64,000 nt of DNA. Source: Candidatus Gastranaerophilales bacterium HUM_1 (GTDB lineage: Bacteria; Cyanobacteriota; Vampirovibrionia; Gastranaerophilales; Gastranaerophilaceae). Position numbers and translations under genes: made by a program. Below the pieces are notes generated by a model. It made no database searches and had not been told where the DNA came from. It saw only the letters and a list, made by a program, of their open reading frames with translations. This document shows positions 9,654 through 17,889 of this stretch, piece after piece (the first letter of the stretch is position 1; each line of letters starts with the position of its first letter). The stretch covers positions 1 through 64,000 of the forward strand of contig DAAY01000008.1 in the NCBI GenBank assembly GCA_002103105.1, written 5' to 3'.

Positions 9654-9691
9654 CCCTCTCCCCTACCCCCTCTTCCCTTGGAGAGGGGAAA
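9654..9691. repeat. GC-rich repeat, right flank of the DUF559 element, identical to 50331-50368
   Basis: A 38-base stretch beginning CCCTCTCCCCTACCCCCTC and ending CCCTTGGAGAGGGGAAA is identical at 50331-50368, 41 kb away. It starts directly after the stop codon of the DUF559 remnant. Confidence 0.85.
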
Positions 9692-9702
9692 AATTGGTAT
9701 AA

Positions 9703-10326
9703 TTAGAACTTATATGGATAGTCTTGTTTATATTCCCAGTTATCTACTTGGAGTAAGCGATTACAATATTCAGCTCCCATTCCAGAAGGTTTACATTTAT
9801 CAATCATCTGTTGTCTTGTTGTCTTTGCATCAACCAATCCTGCTCCATAAGTTCCAAAAAATGTTTCCTTATCTCCAAACCAGCTTATACGGTTAGAATC
9901 ATCAAAACAGTATAAAAATCGATACTTATCATAACCAACTCTATTAGGACTCTTATCCCCATTTACATCATACCATACGTCAAGACATCCACCAATACCC
10001 AAAAGCTGCAAAGATGAACCATCTTTATAATAAATTTTGTTTCCATTTACGAATTGGTGTCCCATATAAGGGTCGATATTATCCATATACCAAGTTTTCA
10101 TAGTAGCATTGGTCGGTTTCATCATATCCTTAAATGAGCCTTTATCAACTTGCATATCTTCTATGGCATTTTGCATTCTACTATAAAAGTTTTTGAGTTT
10201 TACGCTATATTCTTTCTTCGTTTTGTTGTAGTGAAGAGTTGGAATAGTCATCGCTGCAACGACACCAACAATTGACATTGCAACAAGTATTTCTGCGACC
10301 GTAAATGCTAAAGTTTTTTTTCTCAT
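9703..10326 (-). CDS. Type IV pilin-like / pseudopilin protein
   Basis: 207 residues with a prepilin N-terminus: basic leader MRKKTLA, then FTVAEILVAMSIVGVVAAMT, with Glu at +5 and a hydrophobic helix. Prepilin peptidase would cut before the Phe; the -1 residue is Ala rather than Gly. The globular part (about 35-207) has paired cysteines and ends with YC..LLQVDNWEY..DYPYKF, a C-terminal motif shared with the pilin-like gene at 49.6 kb. No pilus assembly genes lie nearby. Such scattered minor pilin-like genes are typical of gut Melainabacteria. GGGAAAG gives the start. Confidence 0.85.
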   Translation of the reverse strand: MRKKTLAFTVAEILVAMSIVGVVAAMTIPTLHYNKTKKEYSVKLKNFYSRMQNAIEDMQVDKGSFKDMMKPTNATMKTWYMDNIDPYMGHQFVNGNKIYYKDGSSLQLLGIGGCLDVWYDVNGDKSPNRVGYDKYRFLYCFDDSNRISWFGDKETFFGTYGAGLVDAKTTRQQMIDKCKPSGMGAEYCNRLLQVDNWEYKQDYPYKF

Positions 10327-10348
10327 ATCTTTCCCATTTAATTCTAAT

Positions 10349-10378
10349 AGTATATATTTATTATAACATATGTTTCAA
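10349..10378 (-). promoter_or_regulatory. Candidate promoter of the pilin-like gene
   Basis: Minus strand TTGAAA (10378-10373), an 18-base spacer, then TATACT (10354-10349), 22 bases before the ATG at 10326. Confidence 0.45.
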
Positions 10379-10380
10379 GA

Positions 10381-11970
10381 TTACTCAACAACAATTTCTT
10401 TTTCGTTTTTATAGGTTACATAACCCAACGCAGCTGCTGGAGGTTTGCGTAAGTACTTGCGTTTGGTATAGATTACTCCTGCTTTTGTCGAGGTCTTTGC
10501 GGTTGAATATTCTTTTGCCAATTTTGCACATTTATAGATTAATTCATCTGTTAATTTTTGAGTTTTCAACAATACATGCGACCCTGTACAATCTTTTATA
10601 TGAAACCATAAATCATCTTCAGATGACAACTTTGATACTATCAAATCATTTTGACGATTATTGCGACCAATAAAAATCCTTGTTTCATTTTCAAGTTCAA
10701 TTTTTATGGGTTCAGAATGAACTTTTTTCTGTTTATCCTTTGGCGTTTCTACAACTTCATCATTCAGTTCATGCAACTCCTCAATATTTTCGGCAATTCT
10801 TATACTGTATAGCAAACTCTCATTATAAGATTGTTTCTGTTTTAAACCTTCTATTAATTCATTGAGTTTTGCATTAGAAGTTTTAGCTTTATTATAAAGC
10901 TTATAAAATTTATTTGCATTGTCTTTAAGAGTTTTGGATTCATCAAGTTTTATGATTATTTGTTTGTCATTTTCGTAATCATAGACTGAAATTTCTTTAG
11001 AATAATCTTTCAAATTATACAAATTTGCCATAATCAAATCACCCCAAAGACGGTAAGTATCTGCATTTTTATTTTGCATAACTTGATATTCCATCTGTTT
11101 GAGAGATTTAACAACTTTTTTCAACTTCTGATTTACAATACTTTCATAATGAGTTTTTAAAGTCTTAAATTTATCACGATAAATATATTCAGAATAATAA
11201 TCATCAATCATATCGTTAACAGAATTAGACTTTACAGGATTATCTAAAAGATTAGAATACAAAGAATAAGTCTTTAAATCTTCCGATATAGCAGGAACAT
11301 GCTTATTCAAAGATACGAAAGATTTTAAATTTTCTAAACTTTGCCCTTTACACTGCATAGCAAAAGATTTTGAGAACCAATAGAAATCATTTTGAAGAGT
11401 TTCATAATCAACTTCGCCATTATAATCTAAAATATCCATTTTATTTTGTTTTGGAGGATAGACATAAGGAAGCCCTCCATACATTTCACGCTCTCGGCTT
11501 TTTTCAGCTCCAACATTATGAGCGCAACCTAAAATCATATTGGTATCATAATTATATAAAATGACGTTTGAATATTTACCCATTAATTCAATTGCCAAGC
11601 AAAGATAGATTTTGTCCCCAATTTCGTTATAAGTTTCAACATAAAATTCTAAAATTCTTTCATATTGAGGCTGATTAACCTTAGCAATTCTTGAATTTTG
11701 CAAATACTTTCTGAGCAACATACAGAACATCGGAGGCTTTTGCGGAATTTCAATCACTCTTTTCTCGATATTTTCCTTAGATGCAAAACACAAATGATAA
11801 TATTGAGGATTGATATTTATATAAAATTGCTTGGTTTCCCCATTATTGCGTAATGAAAATAAGAAATCCCTTCTTGTCGGCTGTTGAATTTTATTAATTC
11901 TTGCACCAGACAAAAAATCTTTATTTTCTTCTAAAAAAGCTTTTAATGTCAAACTATCAAATGTAATCAT
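10381..11970 (-). CDS. rqcH: NFACT-family ribosome quality control protein RqcH
   Basis: Binds obstructed 50S subunits and directs C-terminal alanine tailing of stalled nascent chains (family knowledge; older name fibronectin-binding protein FbpA). Architecture in 529 residues: NFACT-N domain (about 1-215, with LAIELMGKYSNVILYNYD near 140), helical coiled coil (about 240-420), NFACT-R/DUF814 domain (about 430-529, with NDLIVSKLSSEDDLWFHIKD and the basic TKRKYLRKP). The usual Asp-Arg pair of NFACT-N appears as Glu-Arg (QYERILEF). The gene stands alone, divergent from the small gene at 12065. Confidence 0.85.
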   Translation of the reverse strand: MITFDSLTLKAFLEENKDFLSGARINKIQQPTRRDFLFSLRNNGETKQFYININPQYYHLCFASKENIEKRVIEIPQKPPMFCMLLRKYLQNSRIAKVNQPQYERILEFYVETYNEIGDKIYLCLAIELMGKYSNVILYNYDTNMILGCAHNVGAEKSREREMYGGLPYVYPPKQNKMDILDYNGEVDYETLQNDFYWFSKSFAMQCKGQSLENLKSFVSLNKHVPAISEDLKTYSLYSNLLDNPVKSNSVNDMIDDYYSEYIYRDKFKTLKTHYESIVNQKLKKVVKSLKQMEYQVMQNKNADTYRLWGDLIMANLYNLKDYSKEISVYDYENDKQIIIKLDESKTLKDNANKFYKLYNKAKTSNAKLNELIEGLKQKQSYNESLLYSIRIAENIEELHELNDEVVETPKDKQKKVHSEPIKIELENETRIFIGRNNRQNDLIVSKLSSEDDLWFHIKDCTGSHVLLKTQKLTDELIYKCAKLAKEYSTAKTSTKAGVIYTKRKYLRKPPAAALGYVTYKNEKEIVVE

Positions 11971-12064
11971 ACAACTAGCTTACAAAAAATCTAATAAATT
12001 GTCCATGCAAAAATTTTATGCTAGTATAATTTCGGAAATACAAGAGAGAAGAGGTGAAAGAAGT

Positions 12065-12370
12065 ATGGCAAACGTTTCAAACAACAAAGTTACAATGCCG
12101 TCGGATAAGGATTATATTGTAGTTTTAATTACTACTGAAAACTACATCATCAAAGGGAAATTATACCTTCCAGAAAATTCTGTAGTTAAAAATCCAACGA
12201 ATGAAAATCTTTTATTCTACACTTTGAACTGTGGAAATATGTTTATTTCATTACACGATTGTACAATTATGAACAAGACTAGCGTTGAATTTAAGCCAGA
12301 AGAAGTTGATTATTACAACATCAACCTAAACATCGTTCATTCATGTCAAATTATGAAAGATGAAGTTTAA
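12065..12370 (+). CDS. Conserved small protein of unknown function, 101 residues
   Basis: Begins MANVSNNKVTMPSDKDY and is rich in beta-strand residues (IVVLITTENYIIKGKLYLPE). No motif I recognise, no signal peptide and no membrane helix. The start is ATG 12065 because GAGGTG lies eight bases upstream and a -10 TATAAT (12025-12030) lies inside the longer open frame, so transcription begins after the earlier in-frame TTG 11999 and ATG 12005. A terminator follows directly, so this is a one-gene unit. Confidence 0.75.
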   Translation: MANVSNNKVTMPSDKDYIVVLITTENYIIKGKLYLPENSVVKNPTNENLLFYTLNCGNMFISLHDCTIMNKTSVEFKPEEVDYYNINLNIVHSCQIMKDEV

Positions 12371-12380
12371 ATTTAGCAAA

Positions 12381-12418
12381 AAAGATTACAAATGTTACAT
12401 ATTGTAGTCTTTTTTTTG
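12381..12418 (+). terminator. Rho-independent terminator
   Basis: A 12-bp stem AAAGATTACAAT (12381-12392) with ATTGTAGTCTTT (12401-12412, one G-U pair) is followed by a run of T. It ends the small gene at 12065. Confidence 0.85.
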
Positions 12419-12474
12419 TGTTTTTGATAAAATTAGAATTGCAATATAAATAGGCAAAAAGGAAATAAGAGAAG

Positions 12475-14256
12475 ATGATTAAAACAAAGTTTAAAGACCA
12501 CGAATGTGGAAAACTAAGCTTGAACAATATTGATGAACACATCACTTTGTCTGGCTGGGTTTCTTGCATTAGAGATTTAGGTGGTATTTTGTTCGTTGAA
12601 TTGAGAGATAGAAGCGGATTTTTCCAAATCGTTGCAAACCCTCAAATCAACCCTGAAATTCACAAAGTATTAGAACACGTAAGATCAGAATACGTTATCA
12701 AAGTTTCTGGTAAAGTTTCTAAAAGACCTCCAGAAACATACAATGAAAAATATCCAACTGGACAAGTTGAAATGTACCCAGAAAAAATTGAAGTATTGTC
12801 AACATCAAAAGTTTTACCTTTTGTACTAGATGATGACAATGTTTCAGAAGATATTAGACTAAAATACAGATATTTAGACCTTAGACGTGAACAAATGTTA
12901 TCAAAACTTGTTATGCGTCATAACATAGTGCAAGCAATTAGAAATTACTTAAACAATCTTGATTTCTTGGAAGTTGAAACTCCAATTCTTATCAAGACTA
13001 CTCCAGAAGGAGCCAGAGATTACCTTGTACCATCTCGTGTTCAAGAAGGTAAATTCTATGCACTACCTCAATCACCACAAATCTTCAAACAATTGTTGAT
13101 GGTTGGCGGTATTGAAAGATACTATCAGATTGCAAAATGCTTCAGAGATGAAGATTTAAGAGCTGATAGACAACCAGAATTCACTCAAGTTGATATGGAA
13201 ATGTCTTTCGTTGAACAACAAGACGTAATCAAAGTTGTTGAAGGTTTAATCGTTGATGCTTTCAAAGCTGCTGGTGTTGAAGTTAAACCTCCATTTATTC
13301 AAATGCCATGGCAAGAAGCAATGGATAGATTCGGTTCTGATAAACCAGATACAAGATTTGGTTTAGAATTGTTTGATATTGGCGATATTATTATGCAATC
13401 TGAATTTAAAATTGTTAAAGATACTCTTGAAAATGGTGGTATCGTTCGTGGTATCAGAATTCCAGGAGGAGCTAAATATTCAAGAAAAGAAATCGATGAT
13501 ATCACTAAATTAGCTGTATCATTTGGAGCTAAAGCTCTTGCAAACATTATCTATAACGAAGATGGAACAGCTAAATCTCCTGTATTGAAATTCGTTACAG
13601 AAGAACAAGCTAAACAAATTCAAGAAAGAGCTGGAGCTCAAGCTGGAGATATTATCTTCTTCGTAGCTGATAAACCAAAATTAGTTTATGACGTTATGGG
13701 TAGATTAAGATTACACTTCGGAAAATCATTGAACTTAATTGACGAAGCTAAACATAACCTATTATGGATTGTTGACTTCCCAATGTTTGAATGGAGTGAT
13801 GAAGAAGGCAGATATATGGCAATGCACCACCCATTTACATCTCCAAACCTTGAAGATTTAGACAAATTAGATTCTGGAGATTTGGGCAACGTTAAATCTA
13901 TCGCTTATGACATCGTTTATAACGGAACAGAATTAGGCGGAGGTTCTGTAAGAATCCACTCTTCTGAAGTTCAAAAGAAAATCTTCAAAGCTTTAGGATT
14001 GACAGAAGAAGAAGCTCAAGAAAAATTCGGATTTATGGTTAACGCACTTCAATACGGTACTCCACCTCACGCAGGTTTGGCTATCGGATTGGATAGATTG
14101 GTTGCATTACTTGCAAGAACAGATTCTATCCGTGACGTTATCGCATTCCCTAAGAATGCAGGTGCAAAAGACTTGATGAGTGATGCTCCAGGAGTTGCTT
14201 CATTGCAACAATTGAGAGAATTACATATCAAAAGTACTGTAACTCCAAAACAATAA
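12475..14256 (+). CDS. aspS: Aspartyl-tRNA synthetase
   Basis: Class II synthetase charging tRNA-Asp. The 593-residue length and layout match the bacterial type: N-terminal OB-fold anticodon domain (about 1-110, GWVSCIRDLGGILFVELRDR), class II core with motif 2 (CFRDEDLRADRQPEFTQVD, about 222), an inserted GAD domain (about 290-410) and motif 3 (GLDRLVALLAR, about 537), with GGGSVRIH near 487. It could be discriminating or non-discriminating; the window does not settle this. AAGAGA lies just before ATG. A terminator follows the gene. Confidence 0.97.
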   Translation: MIKTKFKDHECGKLSLNNIDEHITLSGWVSCIRDLGGILFVELRDRSGFFQIVANPQINPEIHKVLEHVRSEYVIKVSGKVSKRPPETYNEKYPTGQVEMYPEKIEVLSTSKVLPFVLDDDNVSEDIRLKYRYLDLRREQMLSKLVMRHNIVQAIRNYLNNLDFLEVETPILIKTTPEGARDYLVPSRVQEGKFYALPQSPQIFKQLLMVGGIERYYQIAKCFRDEDLRADRQPEFTQVDMEMSFVEQQDVIKVVEGLIVDAFKAAGVEVKPPFIQMPWQEAMDRFGSDKPDTRFGLELFDIGDIIMQSEFKIVKDTLENGGIVRGIRIPGGAKYSRKEIDDITKLAVSFGAKALANIIYNEDGTAKSPVLKFVTEEQAKQIQERAGAQAGDIIFFVADKPKLVYDVMGRLRLHFGKSLNLIDEAKHNLLWIVDFPMFEWSDEEGRYMAMHHPFTSPNLEDLDKLDSGDLGNVKSIAYDIVYNGTELGGGSVRIHSSEVQKKIFKALGLTEEEAQEKFGFMVNALQYGTPPHAGLAIGLDRLVALLARTDSIRDVIAFPKNAGAKDLMSDAPGVASLQQLRELHIKSTVTPKQ

Positions 14257-14279
14257 GAATTGCAAATTTGAAAAGTAAA

Positions 14280-14313
14280 AAATACCACAACCAATTGGCT
14301 GTGGTATTTTTTT
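14280..14313 (+). terminator. Rho-independent terminator of aspS
   Basis: A 10-bp stem AAATACCACA (14280-14289) pairs with TGTGGTATTT (14300-14309) and runs into T residues. It also lies just past the stop of the minus-strand gene 14322-14609 and may act both ways. Confidence 0.85.
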
Positions 14314-14321
14314 AGATTAAT

Positions 14322-14609
14322 CTATAACTTTTTTCGAATAAACCTATGAGCTTCTATGACATCATCATAAGAAATTGGAGGAAGACCCTCAATTATCTCT
14401 AAAGGTTCGTGGTGCTTAGCTTTTCGATTATAATTAAATACAATTTCACCAAAATCTTTCCCACATTTTTCGCATGATAAACGACAGAGCAAAATATCGC
14501 AATCCCTTTCCAAAATTTTTATAGAACTTTTAGTAAATTCATTTTTACAACGGGAACAGCAAAGCCCCGAAAATAGCGTATTTATATCCTTTTGTGTAAA
14601 TTCATTCAT
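14322..14609 (-). CDS. Small zinc-ribbon protein of unknown function
   Basis: 95 residues. Two CxxC pairs, CSRC (about 18-21) and CEKC (about 46-49), about 25 residues apart, make a probable single zinc ribbon. The C-terminal part (ISYDDVIEAHRFIRKKL) looks helical. A short loop holds EPLEIIEGLPPISYDD. No catalytic motif is visible. It could bind nucleic acid or protein, but no function can be assigned. It converges on aspS and has no close partner on its own strand. Confidence 0.75.
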   Translation of the reverse strand: MNEFTQKDINTLFSGLCCSRCKNEFTKSSIKILERDCDILLCRLSCEKCGKDFGEIVFNYNRKAKHHEPLEIIEGLPPISYDDVIEAHRFIRKKL

Positions 14610-14717
14610 CTCAATTATTTATATTAAGTTATGTAAACTTTTCCTCTGTTTGTACTATTAATTGTTATTCTACCGCAAAAAGTGGGATTAATATATATGT
14701 AACCAAAGGAGGTTATC

Positions 14718-14810
14718 ATGGCAATTAATCTTATTTTATTCGGTTTCATCGTTTACACAGCATTAATTGTAGTTCCAAGCATCTGGGAAGAGCTAACTGC
14801 TGAAGGATAA
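14718..14810 (+). CDS. 30-residue single-helix membrane micro-protein
   Basis: ATG 14718 to TAA 14808 encodes MAINLILFGFIVYTALIV, then VPSIWEELTAEG: one hydrophobic helix followed by an acidic tail. The ribosome binding site AAAGGAGG sits seven bases before ATG and is among the best in the window, which strongly supports translation. The size and shape recall the tiny single-helix subunits of cyanobacterial photosystems and cytochrome complexes, but I cannot match it to any of them, and the genome looks non-photosynthetic. It lies in a 380-base region between the zinc-ribbon gene and mnmG; the remaining about 170 bases before mnmG hold only the mnmG promoter. Confidence 0.65.
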   Translation: MAINLILFGFIVYTALIVVPSIWEELTAEG

Positions 14811-14977
14811 ACCCTAAAACTTAATTTTCCTAAGCGTTTTTGACAACGAAGTGTGTATGGTTTGTTTTTAGTGTTTAATGTACGTTTAATAATTTAAGCG
14901 TTAGTTTGTTGTGCTAAAAATTATTAAAAACGTAACAGCAAAAATCTAAAAATGAGGAAATCAGGGTATGTTTGCTT

Positions 14978-14983
14978 TATAAT
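14978..14983 (+). promoter_or_regulatory. -10 box of mnmG, implying a leaderless mRNA
   Basis: Consensus TATAAT ends seven bases before the mnmG ATG at 14990, so transcription would begin at or next to the start codon. There is no Shine-Dalgarno sequence. No clear -35 is seen. Confidence 0.5.
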
Positions 14984-14989
14984 ATTTCT

Positions 14990-16870
14990 ATGGATTACTT
15001 AAATAACAAATTCGACATAATCGTTGTAGGAGCTGGACACGCTGGTTGCGAAGCAGCAATGGCTTGTTCTAGGCTGGGAATGAAAGTGTTATTATGTACA
15101 CTTAATCTCGATAACATTGCATTACAACCCTGTAACCCCGCAGTAGGAGGCCCTGCGAAATCTACATTAGTTAGAGAAATTGATGCCTTGGGTGGCGTTA
15201 TGGGTGAAGTTACTGATGCGACATATCTACAAATGAAGGTTCTAAACTCTTCTAAAGGGCCTGCAGTTAGAGCATTGCGAGCTCAATCGGACAAGGCTGA
15301 ATATTCTCGTTATATGCGAAATTTAATCGAGAGCAACGAAAATATTTACCTAAAGCAATGTTGTATAACAGAACTTAAAGTAGAGAATGGCAAAATTGTC
15401 GGGGCAGTTGACGAATTTGGAATTGAATATTCAACCAGAGCAGTTGTACTAACAACTGGAACATCCCTTGAAGGTCGAATTTTTGTTGGATTACGTTCAT
15501 ATAGTGCAGGCAGACTCGGAGAAAAAGCTGCAATAGGATTATCTGATTCATTACATAAACTTGGAATTGAAACAAAAAAATTAAAAACAGGTACGCCTGC
15601 AAGAATTGATAAACGAACTATTGATTATTCAAAAATGACTATTCAACCAGGAGATGAAGAGTTAAGTTTCTTCTCTTTCAAACCAAATCGACCAATTAGA
15701 AAAACTTACCCTTGTTATTTAACAAGAACAACCGAAGAAACTCACGAAATTATTCGCTCAAACCTTGATAAATCTCCAATGTATCAAGGACTTATCCACG
15801 GTGTTGGCCCTAGATATTGTCCTTCAATTGAAGATAAGATTGTTAGATTTGCTTCAAATCCTTCTCACCATATTTTTATTGAGCCAGAAGGTCTTGGAAC
15901 TTATGAAATTTATATTCAAGGTTTTTCAACAAGTTTACCAGCAGATGTACAAGTTAAAATGATTAGAAGCTTACCTGGATTAGAAAACGCTCATATTATC
16001 AAACCAGCATACGCTGTTGAATATGATTACGTTCCAGCAGTTCAAACAACTCATTCATTAATGTCTAAAAAAATTCAAGGATTATTCTTTGGTGGACAAA
16101 TTAACGGAACAAGTGGTTATGAAGAAGCAGCGGCTCAAGGTTTAATTGCAGGAATTAATGCCTTTAATTATTTGAATGGTTCTGAAATGCTTGAACTATC
16201 AAGAAGTTCATCTTATACAGGAACTCTAATTGATGATTTAGTAACAAAAGACATTCAAGACCCATACAGAATGTTAACTTCACGTTCAGAATACAGATTA
16301 TTACTAAGACAAGACAATGCAGACGAAAGATTAACTCCAATCGGCCATAAAATTGGATTAATTGACGATACACAATTTGAAAGATTTAATAAAAAACAAG
16401 AACTTATCCAGATTGAAAAAACTAGATTAGAAGGATTAAAAATCCCTGCTACACATGAAGTTAACGAAATTTTAGCAAAATACGAAGAGCATTTGGATAG
16501 AGGAATTAGGGCATCCGAACTTTTAAAACGACCTAATATTTCATATAAAATTTTAAAAGAAATAGATGAATCTACCAAAGAATTGAACATTCCAAAAGAT
16601 GTCTATGAACAAATCGAAGTAATCGTAAAATATGACGGCTATATCAAACGTCAACAAGAACAAGTTGATCAAGCAGGAAAACTTGAGAAATTTAAAATTC
16701 CAGAAAATATCGATTACAACACGATAGACCACATCTCAACAGAAACAAAAGAAAAATTATCAAAAATTAGACCAAAGAATTTGGCTCAAGCATCAAGAAT
16801 TGGCGGAGTAAAACCTGCCGATATTTCAATTTTGATGGTTATGCTTGATAAACATATGATAAAAAGTTAA
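14990..16870 (+). CDS. mnmG: tRNA uridine-5-carboxymethylaminomethyl synthesis enzyme MnmG
   Basis: FAD enzyme that, with MnmE, puts the (carboxymethyl)aminomethyl group on wobble U34 of certain tRNAs. Visible features are an N-terminal dinucleotide fold GAGHAGCEAA (about 15), the motifs CNPAVGGPAKS and GVGPRYCPSIEDKI, and a helical C-terminal MnmE/tRNA-binding domain ending PADISILMVML. About 626 residues is standard. I choose ATG 14990 (MDYLNNKF), since an earlier in-frame TTG 14972 lies upstream of the probable transcription start. Its stop overlaps the stop of the convergent fmt-like gene. The mnmE gene is not in the window. Confidence 0.95.
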   Translation: MDYLNNKFDIIVVGAGHAGCEAAMACSRLGMKVLLCTLNLDNIALQPCNPAVGGPAKSTLVREIDALGGVMGEVTDATYLQMKVLNSSKGPAVRALRAQSDKAEYSRYMRNLIESNENIYLKQCCITELKVENGKIVGAVDEFGIEYSTRAVVLTTGTSLEGRIFVGLRSYSAGRLGEKAAIGLSDSLHKLGIETKKLKTGTPARIDKRTIDYSKMTIQPGDEELSFFSFKPNRPIRKTYPCYLTRTTEETHEIIRSNLDKSPMYQGLIHGVGPRYCPSIEDKIVRFASNPSHHIFIEPEGLGTYEIYIQGFSTSLPADVQVKMIRSLPGLENAHIIKPAYAVEYDYVPAVQTTHSLMSKKIQGLFFGGQINGTSGYEEAAAQGLIAGINAFNYLNGSEMLELSRSSSYTGTLIDDLVTKDIQDPYRMLTSRSEYRLLLRQDNADERLTPIGHKIGLIDDTQFERFNKKQELIQIEKTRLEGLKIPATHEVNEILAKYEEHLDRGIRASELLKRPNISYKILKEIDESTKELNIPKDVYEQIEVIVKYDGYIKRQQEQVDQAGKLEKFKIPENIDYNTIDHISTETKEKLSKIRPKNLAQASRIGGVKPADISILMVMLDKHMIKS

Positions 16871-17811
16871 ACAATTTGTACTTTTTCTTGAATAAATTTC
16901 TTAGTGCTTAATTCTGCTTTATATAATTTTAAATCTGAAAACCTTATCGCTTTTTTATCAGCACAAACAATTGTTAAAGAAGTCTTTTCAGGATTTTTTG
17001 CAATAATTGTTCCAGATTTTTCATCACAATTATCTTGTAAAATGGTAAATGAATAAGGATTTACTATGAAAAAGTTATCTTTATACGTAATATACGTCGG
17101 TAAAAAAGGATGCAAAGCTCGAATAGTTCGAGAAATTTCAACAGAAGATTGGAAATTAAAATCCAACATTTTTTCATTCCCAGAAATATTTGGATAATAA
17201 GAAGCATAACGTTCATCTTGAGCAACAGGGGTTAAAATACGATTATTCAAATCTTGCAAAAATTCGCACACCAAATTCCTCGCAACACGAACACTCTTCT
17301 CTCGTAACTCTTTTGAAGTATCAGAATCTAGAATTTCAACTTTTTCTTGTTTTAAAATTGCACCACAATCATAAGTTTCGTTCATCAAATGAAGAGTTAC
17401 TCCTGACGACTTTTCTCCGTGCAAAATTGTCTGTAAATAAGGATTAGGTCCTCGATACCGTGGCAACAAAGAAGGATGAACATTCACCGTCGCAATTTTT
17501 GGAATAACAAAAGTTTGCTTAGATATTCTTTCCTTCCAAGTACCTACAATTATCAAATCCACATTCCAAGAAACCAAAAGTTTTCTAAACCGTGGATCAT
17601 TTGCAGACTTAAATCTAATTTGTTTTAATTTTAAGCTATTTATTAAGGTAACCTCAGGAGCGGGCTTAAAAAAATCTTCAAACACCATACGAAAACGAGA
17701 ATTACATGTGCTTTCGTATCGAAAAACACCAACAATTTCAGCACCAGCATCCATCGAGCCTAAAATAATATTCGCAAGCATTAAGTCTTTTCCAAGAATT
17801 ACAACTTTCAT
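16867..17811 (-). CDS. fmt: Methionyl-tRNA formyltransferase-like protein
   Basis: Formyl transfer from 10-formyl-THF, probably to Met-tRNAi. The hydrolase-like N-terminal domain has the catalytic Asn-x-His in TVNVHPSLLPRYRGPNP (about 110-125) and the Asp in MNETYDCGAILKQ (about 148). A C-terminal OB-like domain (about 205-314) is present. 314 residues fits Fmt. The loop reads RYRGPNP rather than RWRGAAP, and the N-terminus lacks the usual FAGTPxFA, so the protein is divergent. It could instead act on a sugar nucleotide, but domain layout favours Fmt. The stop overlaps the mnmG stop tail-to-tail. Confidence 0.75.
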   Translation of the reverse strand: MKVVILGKDLMLANIILGSMDAGAEIVGVFRYESTCNSRFRMVFEDFFKPAPEVTLINSLKLKQIRFKSANDPRFRKLLVSWNVDLIIVGTWKERISKQTFVIPKIATVNVHPSLLPRYRGPNPYLQTILHGEKSSGVTLHLMNETYDCGAILKQEKVEILDSDTSKELREKSVRVARNLVCEFLQDLNNRILTPVAQDERYASYYPNISGNEKMLDFNFQSSVEISRTIRALHPFLPTYITYKDNFFIVNPYSFTILQDNCDEKSGTIIAKNPEKTSLTIVCADKKAIRFSDLKLYKAELSTKKFIQEKVQIV

Positions 17812-17824
17812 AAAGTTATTATAA

Positions 17825-17859
17825 ATAAAAAGTGTATCAAAAGGAAATTCGATACACTT
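17825..17859 (-). terminator. Terminator of the minus-strand gene 17890-18693
   Basis: A 9-bp stem AAGTGTATC (17830-17838) with GATACACTT (17851-17859), followed in the minus direction by TTTTTATTT. Confidence 0.75.
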
Positions 17860-17889
17860 CTTAAACTTTATTATATTTTAGAACTTTTA

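Noticed and set aside
14811..14977. Riboswitch or tRNA before mnmG
   Set aside because: No cloverleaf and no convincing conserved stem; the mnmG promoter lies after this stretch.
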